64,000 nt of DNA from Saussurea involucrata (taxonomy: Eukaryota; Streptophyta; Magnoliopsida; Asterales; Asteraceae), in contig CM066324.1 in assembly GCA_033807775.1 (NCBI GenBank), positions 134,717,501 to 134,781,500 of the forward strand, in the 5' to 3' direction. Below, one piece after another: positions 45,541-56,600 of the stretch. The notes beneath the pieces were generated by a model, which was not told where the DNA came from, did not search any database, and saw only the letters and a list, made by a program, of their open reading frames with translations. The first letter of the stretch is position 1; the number at the start of each line of letters is the position of its first letter. The position numbers and the translations under genes are program-made.

Positions 45541-47733
45541 TGTAAAGCCCGTGTCCCGGTACGTATATATATATATATATATATTTTCCTTTAAATCTTC
45601 CTCGTTGCTTATTAAGTATTTTTGTCTTTGATTTGCTTCCGGGATCGTTTTAATTATCGAGAGTTAACATCGTTGACCCTAAGTGTGATTTTCCTGGTAG
45701 GGTGTTTAAAGGGCCTTGGGAGTTGTCGAGGGGCCAAAGTTGTCTAGTGGCCAAAGTTGTCTAGCTAGGGGGTCGGCCCATGCAGTGAAACCGAACCCCC
45801 CATTTTGCCTTTCGTTTTTTTTGGGTTTGGTGGTTAGCAAGAGATGAGAAGTAAATAGGATAAAAAACCCTAAGACCCCCCCCCCTCTCGTTTCTCTCAG
45901 CCGTAACCCCCCCCCCCCCCCCCCCCCCCCCTCCCTCGTTGTTATCAGTTGCTGCCGCCGGAAAAGTGCAGCACCGCCGCTGCTGTTTGGCCGGCGAGAG
46001 AGTGAGAGAGAGAGAGAGAGAGCGAGAGAGTTCTCCGGAAAGAAGGAGGAGTCGCCGTCGTTTCTGCCGGAAAGAGTGGAGGAGAAGTCACGTCGAGGTA
46101 ATCCCGTGTTCCCTTCGTTTTCGTTGTAGTTTCGTTGTCGGAACGCCGTAAACCGCCACCACCACCGCCGTAGCCACGGCTGCCGGCGGTGGGGCCGCCG
46201 TTGCACGCCGCCGTGGTGGCGGCAGAGGGGTGGGTGCAGGTGTGTGAAGGTGTGCGGGTGTGTGTGCGGCGGTGTGGTTGCGGGTGAGTCGGGATGGGCG
46301 ATGTTGGAAGGTTCCGCCGGGAGGTGTTACCGTAACCACCGTCGCCGCCGCCAACCACCACCACCGCCGGAGGCGGCAGTGAGTAGTGCACGGCTGTCGA
46401 CCAGCCTAGTATGACCTTTTCCAGTAAGCTTGTAGGATTTCCGGGTCTGTTTGAATTAAGCCATGACTTAATGAGTTAATTAGCTATAGTTGTCATTTTA
46501 TGTGAAAACGTTTTTCTGTCCCTGTTTTACGACGGCCATAACTTTTCCTTCGTAGCTCGGATTGAGGCGAATCCGGTGCCCACGGTTCACATTATGTGCC
46601 GGGCACACTTTTCGTGTTTTAGCGGAAGTCTGGTTCGGCCTCTAACTAGACGTAAATTGGCTGTTTTTACAGCAGGTCTGCACGTGACAGATTCGTGTCC
46701 TGTTTTTAGAAAATTCATAGTAAATTGTAGCAAAATCGTTAGAACGCGTACGATATGTCCCTGGAACCCTAAGACATAGAACTAACTGATTATGGAATAA
46801 TATTTCTGGATTTATCAGTTTTTAAGGGGTTAAACAGGTCCCGAACAGACCTGTATTTTTAGAGTAAAAGCTGGAAAATTTACATGTTTGGGCTCATAGT
46901 TGTGACTTTGGGTTAGGACTTCGCTTGACGTTTGATATCACTTATTTAGGTGGGAAAAGGTGAGTGAAGTTGGCCGGCTTGTGTTGCGGTTGCGGATACT
47001 TTCGTTGCTTTAAGGTGAGTTCTCTCACTGTGTAGTTAGGGGTTGTATGCATGTCATAGTAGTTTGGTATGTACTACTGTCTTTGTGGTGTGAACTAGTT
47101 GTTTGTAGTGCGTAATATTTGATTGGTTTAAATGCTTAGTATAAATGTGTAATACATTACAACTCGGTGGGACCGAGGAAGTGGAAAGAAACGTTGTGGG
47201 AACTCGGTGTGACGAGTGTGTTACATTACAACTCGGTGGGACCGAGGAAGTGGAAAGAAACGTTGTGGGAACTCGGTGTGACGAGTGTGTTACATTACAA
47301 CTCGGTGGGACCGAGGGCTCGGTGGGACCGAGGTGTTGGATACATAATTACTTGTAGATGTTTTACTCGTTTTATGTAACTGTGGTGTTGTTGCTTATGT
47401 GCAGATAGGGGTGATGTGTATATAATTTCTATCTGCGCATGTGATGGAATTCACTAAGCTTCGTGCTTACCCCTTCCCAATATCTTATGATTTCAGGTGC
47501 GAGTAGCAGTCGGGCATGACGGTACACACGGGCGCAAGGCGAAGATTGTTTAAATTGATTTTTAGTAAATGGGGATTTAATTATATAACTTTCCGCTGCT
47601 TAAACTTTGTTGACGGTTTTAAATAACGACGTTTATTCTTATTGTAATGGGATTTGTTAACTTTTGGTTTGATTATAATGAAATGTATTACTTTTAAAAA
47701 ATTTAAATTCCTTGTAATTTTTGGGACGTTACA
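45541..47733 (+). repeat. 3' LTR of element C (2193 bp)
   Basis: Near-identical to 39414-41603. The visible differences are mostly homopolymer and dinucleotide lengths (a longer C run at 45908-45930, a shorter TA tract) plus a few substitutions, indicating a recent insertion. Confidence 0.93.
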
Positions 47734-47738
47734 GTACT

Positions 47739-48680
47739 CAAAAGTGACCGGACAACAAGAGTTTCCGGACACCACTAACTATCCGGATAACATAGCTCTC
47801 CGGATACACAAGCTTACCGGATACACAAGTTTACCGGATACAATACTTACCGGACATATACATTCAATCCGGATGACATCCGGAAACTAAATAATCCGGA
47901 TACCGTCCGGTAACTATAAAAATGAACAACGTACCGGATAACCTTGGTTTGTCCGGAAACCTTTATACCGTGGTTTCTGGATACTTCATCTTCCGGACAC
48001 CAACAAAGAGGAATTACCGGACACTAACAAGTTGTCCGGTAACTTCGATCTGTGTACCAAAATTTCTACCCAGATGTCGATTGAAACCCATTTCTTCCAA
48101 ACCAAACATACCAGTACTTTGTAAATGAGTTTTCTAACATATTCCAAACATTAATTTTATGCTTAAAACAGTTTACATAAGAAGGAGTGGAATGAACTCA
48201 CGTCATGGAGATAAACCCACTTCTTTGCACAATCAAACTTCAAACTGTTGTGACGATTTTAAACACCAAAGATTCAAAACTGAAGATCAATAAGCATGAT
48301 TCCTCCTTCTCTTCTTTCTCTCTTCTTTCTCTTTATTCTCTCCATTTTTCTCTCTTCTTTCTCTCTGCCTAACGAAAACACACACACACACACACACTTA
48401 CAAGATATTTTCTAAATATCTCCTTTTCTCTCTTTTGACCATAATGAGGCGGTGGTGGTGAATTTAGTTTCATCACCTACCCAATTTAACCCCTATTCTT
48501 CCATCCAATGGCAAAACATACCCTCAACTTATAAATTGAAATTAAAGTTTACCCCTTAACTTATAACTCCGTAAAACACATAACGAAACTTAATCGGGGA
48601 TAAACTCTAAAATTAATCTATCACATACTTATACTCAAAATAAATTAATCGTAACACTTTACAAAAATCGGGGTGTTACA
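47739..48680. other. Right part of solo LTR D, with CCGGATAC-rich stretch
   Basis: Positions 47750-48040 hold about 17 ACCGGA/TCCGGA phrases (CCGGATACA, CCGGACAC). Then come a CT-rich segment (48300-48370), an (AC)n run (48380-48398) and unremarkable AT-rich sequence to the LTR end. No gene seen. Confidence 0.6.
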
Positions 48681-49310
48681 GCTGCATTTGTCAAGTCAAT
48701 TACGTCTCCCCAAATCCAAAAGCACAAGTTATTTGCCGAACATCAAGAGGGTGTCAGGAAAGATGTTGAGCGAGCATTTGGAGTTCTACAAGCTCGTTTT
48801 GCATTTCTTCGACATCCATGTCTTGTTTGGGACAAAGATAATATGGGACAAATTATGATTGCTTGTATCATCTTGCACAATATGATAGTTGAAAACGAAC
48901 GAGATACATACCTACATTATTATGATCCTACTGAATTTCTTAACGACATGCCCACAAATCGACAACAAGGAAGCTCCGTAGAAGATGATAGTCAGCTGCC
49001 TGGATTCTCCGTTGAACGAATTGCAAGCCTATCAAGGTATATGGCTAATAGGGAACAACTTCGCAATAGGGAAACTCATAACGCTCTAAAAAATGATTTG
49101 ATTGAGCATATATGGCAAAAATTCGGCCATAATAATTAACTATGTTATTTCCTTCTTTTAAATATGTAATTTCGTACTTCTTTCTGTAGTTTCTTTTATT
49201 TATTTTCAATTGTAAGTTTTTTATATTTATAATTATGTTTTAAAATATGAAATTATTTTTATTTATTTTTTATTTAAAGTTAAAAGATATATATATATAT
49301 ATATATATAT

Positions 49311-50505
49311 AGGGGTGGTATTTTTTACAAACCACCATATTGTTAGAAACTATCCAACTACCTTAATCACCATCCATTAATTTGATCAAAGGTCTAGATT
49401 CATCCGGTGGCAAATTTGGTAAATATTGACAATATGTGAATTAATTTCATAATTAAAAAATGGATACAAGGGTATATTGGTAAAACAACATTGCCTTTTA
49501 TCTCTCTCCCCAAAATCACGGATCCTACCTCTATCCTCTACCAATTTCATAATTAAAAAAAGATTCCTTTCTCTCTCTTCTCTCCCTCTCTTCTTCCTCT
49601 CAAATCCGTCGCCGCCGCCTCAGCCATCGTCGCCGGCAACAGTCACCACCACCACCGCCGCTGTCCACCACAACCACCACCACCGCCGCTGTCAACCACA
49701 TTCACCACCACCGCCGCTGTCCACCACAACCACCACCATCGCCGCTGTCCACCACAGGCACCACCACCACCGCTAGATTCAGCACCGCCGCTGACCACCA
49801 CAGTGACCACCACCACCGCCGCTGACCACCACAGTCACCACCATAATCATTTTTTTTCTGGGTTAGTTTGTCTTCATGATTTTGTATTCATGCTTGTATT
49901 CATGATTATGGGTTAGTTTTTTCTGGGTTTGTTTGTCTTCATGATTTTGGGTTAGTTTTTCTTCATGATTTTCTGGGTTATTTTGTATTCATGATTCTGG
50001 GTTCATGAATTTATATGGATTCATGTTTCTGGCTTCATAGGTTTATATGGATTCGTGATTTCTGGGTTGATGATTTTAAGGATTCATGATTTCTGGGTTG
50101 ATAAATTTATATGGATTCATGATTTTCGGGAACAGAATCATTGCCGTTGGTTTGATCGAGTTGAGAAAAAATACCACACACATATATCTCGTTAATCGAT
50201 GTTGAATCCGCCATTTTTTATGTTGATGAACAAAGAATGATAATTTCATACCCAGATGAAGAAGACAACCGATAATATGTTAAATTGAATGGGATGTTAA
50301 CAAATCCCATTAATTTAGGAAATTACCTAATTAGATAACAATTCTCGAAATATTGAAAAAAAAAAAATATGTAAAATGACCTCTATACCCCTCCGGTTAT
50401 ATATTAATTAATAATTAAATTTTATTAAGTTTATTAAAATGATTGGTGGAGAAGTGGTTTGCATAGTTTTTACAAATGTACTGGTTTGTAAAAGAAACTT
50501 CCCCT
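49311..50505. mobile_element. 1.2-kb inverted-repeat element inserted in a TA microsatellite
   Basis: The ends AGGGGTGGTATTTTTTACAA and, inverted, AGGGGAAGTTTCTTTTACAA continue as matching ACAAACCA and AAACTAT blocks. TA repeats lie directly outside both ends (49288-49310, 50506-50522), so the target was probably a TA run. The interior has a CT-rich leader-like stretch, a CCACCACCGCCGCT minisatellite and GGGTTAGTTTTTCTTCATGA repeats. No transposase gene. The superfamily is uncertain; rice Micron elements have a similar association with TA repeats. Confidence 0.65.
49600..49860. repeat. CCACCACCGCCGCT minisatellite
   Basis: About eight imperfect units of 27-33 bp built on CCACCACCGCCGCTGTCCAC. 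It may derive from a captured Pro/Thr/His-type coding region, but the frame carries no recognisable domain. Confidence 0.8.
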
Positions 50506-50910
50506 ATATATATATATATATATTCTAAAATATTAAATATATAATTTTTATAATATAATTTTTAAGATTGGTTTGGATTGTGAATAAAGTATAAAAAAAG
50601 TTAGATTGGATTGGAATTGAAGATTGGATATTTGGAAGAGAGAGAAATTAGTTTTTTAATAAAGATTGGTTTGGTTTGGTTTGTGAATAAACATGGTCTG
50701 AACTGTTTGTTTATTGTGCAAATATGCAGACAAATGCACATATACACAAATGTTTAACCATCTAACTATGTTTAATGTCTGTTTTTGAATATGTTCATGT
50801 ATGCACAAATTCAAGATTCCCTCCATGTATTGTTTCTATATTTTTCTTTTTTTTTTAAATTTGGTAGTTATTTTATTTGAATTTGTTCATGTATGCACGT
50901 ATTATGTAAA

Positions 50911-51180
50911 GGGAAATTAATTAAAATACCCCAAGTTTGACCAACTGTTACCGAAATACCCTAAAATTTTTCCATTTTGCAAAAATGCCCTAAATACCCG
51001 CGATGGATGCCGCGATCGCGGGCTAGGGCTGACGTGGCACGTACTTTGGGTACAAATGCCCCGCGAAGCCCCTCAACTTTGGCCGCGGTGCACTTTTGGT
51101 CCCTGCCCGCGATCGCAGCCCGCGATGGACCAAAATTTACAGTTTTGGTCCCTGAAAATTTACACTTTTGGTCCCTGTAC
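50911..51180 (+). repeat. Left terminal region of the MURA MULE
   Basis: The outer part matches the ULP1 MULE terminus. It then has four GCGATCGCGG or CCGCGATGG boxes and two TTTGGTCCCTG phrases, a GC-rich island in AT-rich surroundings. Confidence 0.8.
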
Positions 51181-51405
51181 TTAGACGAATCTTGCATGCT
51201 TTTACTGTTTTTTCCACAATTATTGTACTTTGAAGACCGATTTGTGGTTGAAATTCATTTGCATGTTTGAGATTTCATCCATAAATATCAGTAATATGCA
51301 ATTCACAATTCACACTTGTTCTTGCTTTCTTTCTTGATTTCTCTCTTGCTTTCTTTCTTTGAATTGCTTTCTCTCTTGATTTCTCTTCTCTCATTTCATC
51401 CACAA

Positions 51406-51729
51406 ATGGCATCGTCATCAAACCCTAAGTCTACTCCTGAAAAAATGTCACCTCAAATCGAGGTCGCCATAGCAAAAAAGGAAAAGAAGATAGATGAACT
51501 AACAGAAGAGTGGAAAAAAATTATGGACAGGAAGGCAGTCCATTTGAGAAAGATCGAAGAGGAAGACAGGGAGATCAAAAGGATGAAAGGGGATATAAAA
51601 GCTAGGGAGGCTCGTGTTCGTCGAGAACAAGAAGCAATTCACCATATTCTGCAAGACTTTGCAATTATTCAAGCGAAGGTAAACGAGAAGCAAGCTTGGA
51701 TTGATGAAACTAAATCAATTTTTAAGTAG
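51406..51729 (+). CDS. Small coiled-coil protein gene inside the MURA MULE
   Basis: ATG at 51406 (MASSSNPKSTPEKM) follows a CT-rich leader (51310-51395) typical of plant 5' UTRs. The 107-residue product has a Ser/Pro-rich start and then a long charged stretch of Lys, Glu, Arg and Asp with heptad-like spacing (about residues 20-100), most likely a coiled coil. I do not recognise a family. The upstream in-frame extension (MFLLSFLISLL...) is a translation of the CT-rich leader and is not chosen. It could be an element-encoded accessory protein or a captured host fragment; a second open stretch follows at 51870. Orientation is opposite to the transposase. Confidence 0.5.
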   Translation: MASSSNPKSTPEKMSPQIEVAIAKKEKKIDELTEEWKKIMDRKAVHLRKIEEEDREIKRMKGDIKAREARVRREQEAIHHILQDFAIIQAKVNEKQAWIDETKSIFK

Positions 51730-51869
51730 GTGGTGGTTGTTTTAGTTGTTTTGTATTTTTTTCTTGTTTTGTATTTTCTACTGTGTTGTTGTTTTGTATT
51801 TTTTGTTGTTGTTAATTTCTCTGAAAAGTAGTTTTTAAGCCGCTGAACCACTGTTAGGTTGGATACATC

Positions 51870-52100
51870 ATGCAAGGTCAAGTCAGAGGTTACCTCATTC
51901 GTGGGCCTACTCCTCTTGTAGAATATATGACAACCCTCAACTCATTTGCTAAAGTGTGTGCGGGTTGTGGTACACAATGGCCATACGTGGTTGCAAAAGC
52001 AGAAGCCGTTGAAGAAGGGTCAGAAGGATTGAAGATGAAGAGCATGTTGGATGAAATACAAACTAGCTGTGTTATCAATGTTTATTTAAAAGCATATGTA
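51870..52100 (+). CDS. Unrecognised open stretch after the coiled-coil ORF
   Basis: An open frame starting MQGQVRGYLIRGPTPLVEYM, with a CAGCG motif and a helical MKSMLDEIQ tail, about 70 residues before running into the AT-rich repeats. Composition is protein-like, and a GTTAG acceptor-like site precedes it at 51854-51858, so it may be a second exon of the 51406 gene or a captured fragment. I cannot assign a function. Confidence 0.3.
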
Positions 52101-52326
52101 TGTGTGTATATATCTAATATGAATATATTTATCATTTACAAACTAGCTGTGTTATCAATGTTCATTTAGAAGCATATGTATGTGTGTATATATATGATTT
52201 ACAAATCAGTGTTTAGATCAACAGTATCATATGTGTTTGTTCCAACAAAAATGTCAAGAAATGATCATTTCCAGATTTTATAGATAAAGGTCTCCTTTTT
52301 TAAGTCTTCTTCTTCTTCATATATAC

Positions 52327-52373
<47 letters not shown>

Positions 52374-52640
52374 AAAAAGCAAGAAACCTGCTTCCATTCT
52401 TGCTACTAATCTTTCTTGCTATATAAACAGACATGTGTACTCAGAGTTAACATTCACTGCCATGGTAACAATCAACCTTTCTTCTTTCTTTCGCTTATCA
52501 TATCAAACTCCTATTTTCTTTATGTGTGTAAATATATAATACGAATATATATATCATTTACAAACTAGCTGTGTTATCAATGTTCATTTAGAAGCATATG
52601 TATGTGTGTATATATATCATTTACAAATCATTGTTTAGAT
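52061..52640. repeat. Three copies of an ~65-bp repeat and a (TA)20 run
   Basis: AACTAGCTGTGTTATCAATG followed by TTYATTTARAAGCATATGTA and TGTGTGTATATAT occurs at about 52062, 52140 and 52563. A (TA)20 microsatellite is at 52331-52370. No gene seen between. Confidence 0.8.
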
Positions 52641-54926
52641 CAACAGTATCATATGGGTTTGTTCCATATGGTTCAAGCTGTGACGGGTCCGGGGTGTGAC
52701 TGACAGAATGTCTCCTTGGCACGGTTGAAGGGGAGGGATTTGGACACTCTCCACGAGTGTGTCCTACGCATTGGCACCGAGTACATCTTCGTTGTATCGA
52801 ACTTTCACCACGTGATGGACGTCGGTCGTTCTTTCTCGGTCTCCCGGCCCTGTTCTTATCCATTAAAGGTGGATAGCATGGTGGAAGCGGGTCGGGTGGA
52901 TACACCCATGCTGCAGGGGGTCCAGCTGGGTTTATTACCTCCACGTATGTTTTCCGGTAATATTCGGACGTGAAGAAAGGTACAGCCAAGTCGCTGCAAT
53001 CTGTACGACCCATATATGTTGCTGCAGCGATGGCATGGCCGCACGGTAACCCAGATTTATCCCATTCGCGACACGAACAAAGGTGGTCTTCCATATTCAC
53101 AATCGCGTGAATATAGTCATCATGCACCTCGTACTTCCCATACCCGATTGCTCTTACCGGCCATGTCGCCGCACGACGCGCCCTGTACTGAACGATATTC
53201 TCCGTCGTTGGTGTGAGTGCATTTTGCATCTCAGCTCCTTTTAGGCGTAGAATTTGGTACCACTCTTGTTGAAAGGCCCGAAAGTAGTCCATAAGATTAA
53301 CAATCGGACATCTACGCGCAAAACGGGAGAGTGCATTCACAGACTCTGCACTATTCGAGGTCAGAATGTCATACCGTTGTCCAGGAAAATGGGCCGCGGA
53401 CCACCTCTCCAGTCCAGCATCGTCAAAGACTTTGGCTGCTTCCTTGACACTGTATCGTAGCATATTCATGTACTTGTTAAACTCCCGATCCGTATATGCT
53501 CTGCATGCCGCCCAATAGACATCCTTGTAGGTGGTAATACGTTTGTTCTTGGATTTGGCGTTCATCTCCAAATGTCGACAGCATATGGCGTGAGGGGCGT
53601 TTGGGTACATGGTAGAGATTGTGGCGCTTATGGAAGGAGCCCTGTCAGACATAAACACCAACCCTTGCGGGTCTCCGATAGCTTGTCTCAACATGGACAT
53701 AAACCAAGTCCACTCGTCCCCGGTTTCAGACTTGCCTACGCCGAAAGCTACTGGAACGATGGAGTTATCCCCGTCCATGGAAACCGCCAGGAACATCATA
53801 CCCAAGTAACGGCCCTTTAAATGGGATGCGTCTATTATCAGGACACGACGTAGATTTGCCAGAAATGTGCGGATCTGCAAAAACATAGTTTAAAATGTTA
53901 TAGTTTATAATGTGTAAACATATGACGTGTTAAAATACGTACCGCGGGTCCAAGGGCCACGAAGCACATCTCAAACCGTCCACGTGAATCGGTCCGTAGC
54001 TGCGTAACAGTACCAGGGTTCTGCAGCTGCAAATTATATAAATATGTCGGGAGTCGTTCATACGACTCCTCGAACGTGCCTCTCACCATAAACATTGCAT
54101 GGCAGCGCGCATGCCACGCTTGGTGGTAATCAATCGTGACGCCGAACTGCCGGTGAACGTCGTGGACGATGTCCTTTGGACGCAATGACCTGCTAACATC
54201 AAGAAATTTGTTTTTCAGGATCGCACCCAAAGTCTTTTTGCCGGCTTGTTTGTGGTGGGGATTAAGTTGCGTCCTCGTACAAGTGTGTACGTCGTGCAAC
54301 TTTCTAATCATTATCGCCCCTTCTTTGGGACCCGTGTGAATCGCGTACAACCTCCACTCACACTTTTCTCTAGCACATTCAACTACGTATTTGCTTTTGT
54401 CAGATGCCCGCACGCGACTTTGGAAACCCTCTTCCAAGAACTTGAGTCCGATCTGACTTGCTAAGAGATCCTTCGAATCGAATATCTGACCTGCTGTTAA
54501 ACTTTCACTGCGAATATAAGGTGTAGGTTCGTAGCTTTGTGTCTGGGTATGGGAGTCTGGAAGAATAAGGGGCATATCAAAAAAGTCATTTATCTGACTA
54601 CATGATTTTCTACTAGGGGTATATTCTTCGTGATCATCATTATCGGTGTCTGATCTGTCTATTTCAGAATTACCCGTTCTGAAAACGTGGGTTTCGTCAT
54701 CAGCAACTCCAGCAGTACGCCATTCGTGTGGTTGTGGTGGTTGTTGTTGTTGAGAATCAGGCTGCTCTATTTGGAGGTCTTCGTCGTCGTCACCCTCCTC
54801 GTCACCGTCGTCGTCACCGTCGGATACGTCGGGATACACAAAGAGTAATGGGGGTCTTTCTGAATCGACTGCAAGGTGCAGAAAAGTAGAGATATCCCCA
54901 TCGTTGGATAAATCCACAAATGACCC
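52621..54926 (-). pseudogene. MURA-type MULE transposase, 5' end cut off by a retrotransposon
   Basis: Two exons, 53943-54926 and 52621-53874, joined across a 68-bp phase-0 GTACGT...TTGCAG intron, give 745 visible residues. Order: acidic N-terminal linker (DDDGDEEGDDDED), MuDR-type DNA-binding region with WRLYAIHTG and HTCTRTQLNPHHKQA, the DDE transposase core (LIIDASHLKG, MSDRAPSI), a SWIM zinc finger (CSCREWDKSGLPCGH) and a C-terminal CCHC knuckle (CTRCQCVGHTRGEC). MURA cuts and joins MULE termini in the nucleus. There is no ATG before the junction; the frame stays open to 54926 (GSFVDLSND), so the true start lies beyond the Athila insertion. Apart from that insertion no stop or frameshift is seen. 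Confidence 0.9.
53875..53942 (-). other. Intron of the MURA gene
   Basis: GTACGTATTTT ... TTTTTGCAG, 68 bp, phase 0. Without removal, a TAA at 53898-53900 would end the protein before the DDE core. Confidence 0.85.
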
Positions 54927-56600
54927 TGACAGTGCTTAGAATACACTTATAGACGTGTGCTAATCAAACCTCAAAGCAAGTATACAATGAGATCTAATAT
55001 CGTCTTTCAAGTAATAAAATGGTAAAATACCAGATATCGTCCCACAGAGATTGGAGTAAAAAGTTAAATAAAAAGTAGAAGAAGGAAATGATTTCAGATG
55101 GCGAATTGGAAGAGATTGATTTGTTTTGTTTGGTTTGTCACTTTGATGTTGTTTAACAGAGAATAAAGCAAGCACGGGTGTGAAACTTCAAGGTGGGATT
55201 TAAACACAAATTCCAGCGGGCCATGCTGCAGGGATGCTGCAGCATGCAGTTTAGTCATAACTAGATCCACCATCTATTTTGAGAGTATTCCTCTCGGACT
55301 TCAATATTCCCACTACTGTTTAGATTCAACTAGACACCTCTCGGTGTAGTCTCCAACTATTTATAGTGGGGGATAAAGTTCTCAAAATATATGGACGACC
55401 AAATCTCTTTGTATCAAAAACCGCTCTCTCGAGCCGATTCCCATATCATTCAAGTTGGTGTGTTCCAAGTGGCTTATCTCTAAGTCCACTACACTTTAAC
55501 ACTTTAGATTAGTGACCACTTGTCGAGAATAAATCAGTTTAGAAAAACATGGATGATAATTGTCACTTTATCAGTAACTCTCTCAAGTCTACTTCCCATA
55601 TCATTCAAACTGACGTGCATTCAGTGGCTTATCTCTAAGTCCACGGCACTTTAACACTTTAGCAAGTGATCAATTCGTCAAGAAGTGTCATTGGTTTTTA
55701 TAAAACTTGAATGAAATGATGGAACATTGTTATTGCGAAACAACGTCCACCTTTCTTTGGTTTAAAATCCCACCTTTCCGTTTAACACCCGAACTAATAA
55801 ATTTAGCTACTCATAACGGAAAGTAAAGAAAGCAATAAATGACGTAAATTAAATTGCATAAATGTAAATGACTTGGAATGTAAATTGCAAGAATAATAAA
55901 TGACTTGGAATGTAAATTGCAAGAATAATAAATGACTAGTAAAGTAACTTGCAAGAATTAGAAGATGGAGAGTAAGATGAACAAAAATTGTAAACAAACA
56001 CACTTGATTTATAAAACTTGATGTTGCAAGATTTCAAGGGAATCTCGAAAATACTTGCACCCAAATGATAATAATAGCAAGAGAATTAATAACTATGTGG
56101 TAAGTAAGTATTGGAATAAAACTAACCCCAACCTTCTCTTATATAGGAAGGAAAAGGAAGGGCACAAAATTCATTTAACCTAACTTGGTCCCAAAGTCAT
56201 CAATAAACCTAGTACATAAAGTAAAAAGCAATAAAAGTACAAAAGGGTTTGCAACAAATCAGCTCCAGCTGGATTTAAGGCTTCTGGAAGCTGCATCATT
56301 AAGTACCAAAAGCCAATTTGTCTTTAAGAGCTCAGCCCCACGTCCCAAAATGTTTTCTGCCCAGGCATGTCGTGCTGCAGGAATGCTGCAGCATGGGTCT
56401 GCACTAGAAAATTCTGCCAAAATGAACAAAATCAGCCATTCTCAATCATAAAACAGGTCATTCACTACTCTAGCTCCAATAAACAATAAAAAGGAAAATA
56501 ATTAATTAAAATGACTCAAAGTTAGGGATATTAGAAATAAAATGACTTAAATTGGAAAGAAAAAGACCTAATATGCATTAAATAATTAATGCATATCACA
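54927..56600 (-). repeat. 3' LTR of the Athila-type element (1674 bp)
   Basis: On the minus strand it starts TGTGATATGC after the purine-rich GTTTGAGGG and ends AAGCACTGTCA. It contains two copies of the palindrome ATGCTGCAGCAT (55234, 56383). Confidence 0.9.

Larger units (their letters stand above)
39414..47733 (+). mobile_element. Non-coding LTR retrotransposon C, TSD GTACT
   Basis: LTRs 39414-41603 and 45541-47733 (TGTAAAGCCCGTG...GGGACGTTACA), PBS 41607-41618, polypurine tract 45527-45540, flanked by GTACT (39409-39413, 47734-47738). The 3.9-kb interior has no coding region. At the point where B starts gag, C reads AGAATAGCCATCGCAAGGAG, so the gag ATG is lost and the frame is cut short. 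Related to A and B; opposite in orientation to B, 316 bp away. Confidence 0.93.
29784..48680 (-). mobile_element. Solo LTR D (about 2.7 kb net), TSD GCTGC, host of B and C
   Basis: The outer ends are TGTAACACCC and GGGTGTTACA, flanked by GCTGC (29779-29783, 48681-48685). Removing nested elements B and C with their TSDs leaves 2701 bp (29784-31231, 39103-39413, 47739-48680). This has no PBS, polypurine tract, coding region or second LTR copy, so it is best read as a solo LTR. The minus orientation is suggested by a TGTAACACCCCGATTTTTG start on that strand, as in other plant gypsy LTRs. Confidence 0.8.
28888..49139 (+). pseudogene. PIF/Harbinger DDE transposase, split by an 18.9-kb insertion
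   Basis: The two parts, 28888-29783 and 48686-49139, join in frame exactly (1350 bp, 449 codons) when element D and one GCTGC copy are removed. HARBI1-like DDE motifs are in order: GSIDCMHW (first Asp), FGTPGSLNDINVL (second Asp) and RKDVERAFG (Glu, in the right part), followed by IACIILHNMIVE. Besides the insertion, two Trp codons have become stops: TGA at 29608-29610 (FDLWI*) and TAG at 29776-29778, both G to A changes. Harbinger transposases are nuclear endonucleases that cut at TTA/TWA targets. This copy is clearly dead. Confidence 0.9.
27217..50720 (+). mobile_element. PIF/Harbinger transposon interrupted by nested elements
   Basis: It contains the two standard Harbinger genes in the same direction: a Myb/SANT-like ORF1 (27640-28541) and a DDE transposase (28888-49139, split). 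Candidate inverted termini are AGACCAT...CAACAAACCAAACCAAAC at about 27221 and its imperfect inverse near 50670-50700. They are weak, and no clear 3-bp TSD is visible, so the outer limits are approximate. Removing nested D/B/C (18.9 kb) and the 49311-50505 element leaves about 3.4 kb, a plausible Harbinger size. Confidence 0.6.

Noticed and set aside
49477..49776. 99-codon frame ending in Thr/His-rich repeats
   Set aside because: Mostly the CCACCACCGCCGCT minisatellite; could be a captured fragment, but no domain or start supports a gene.
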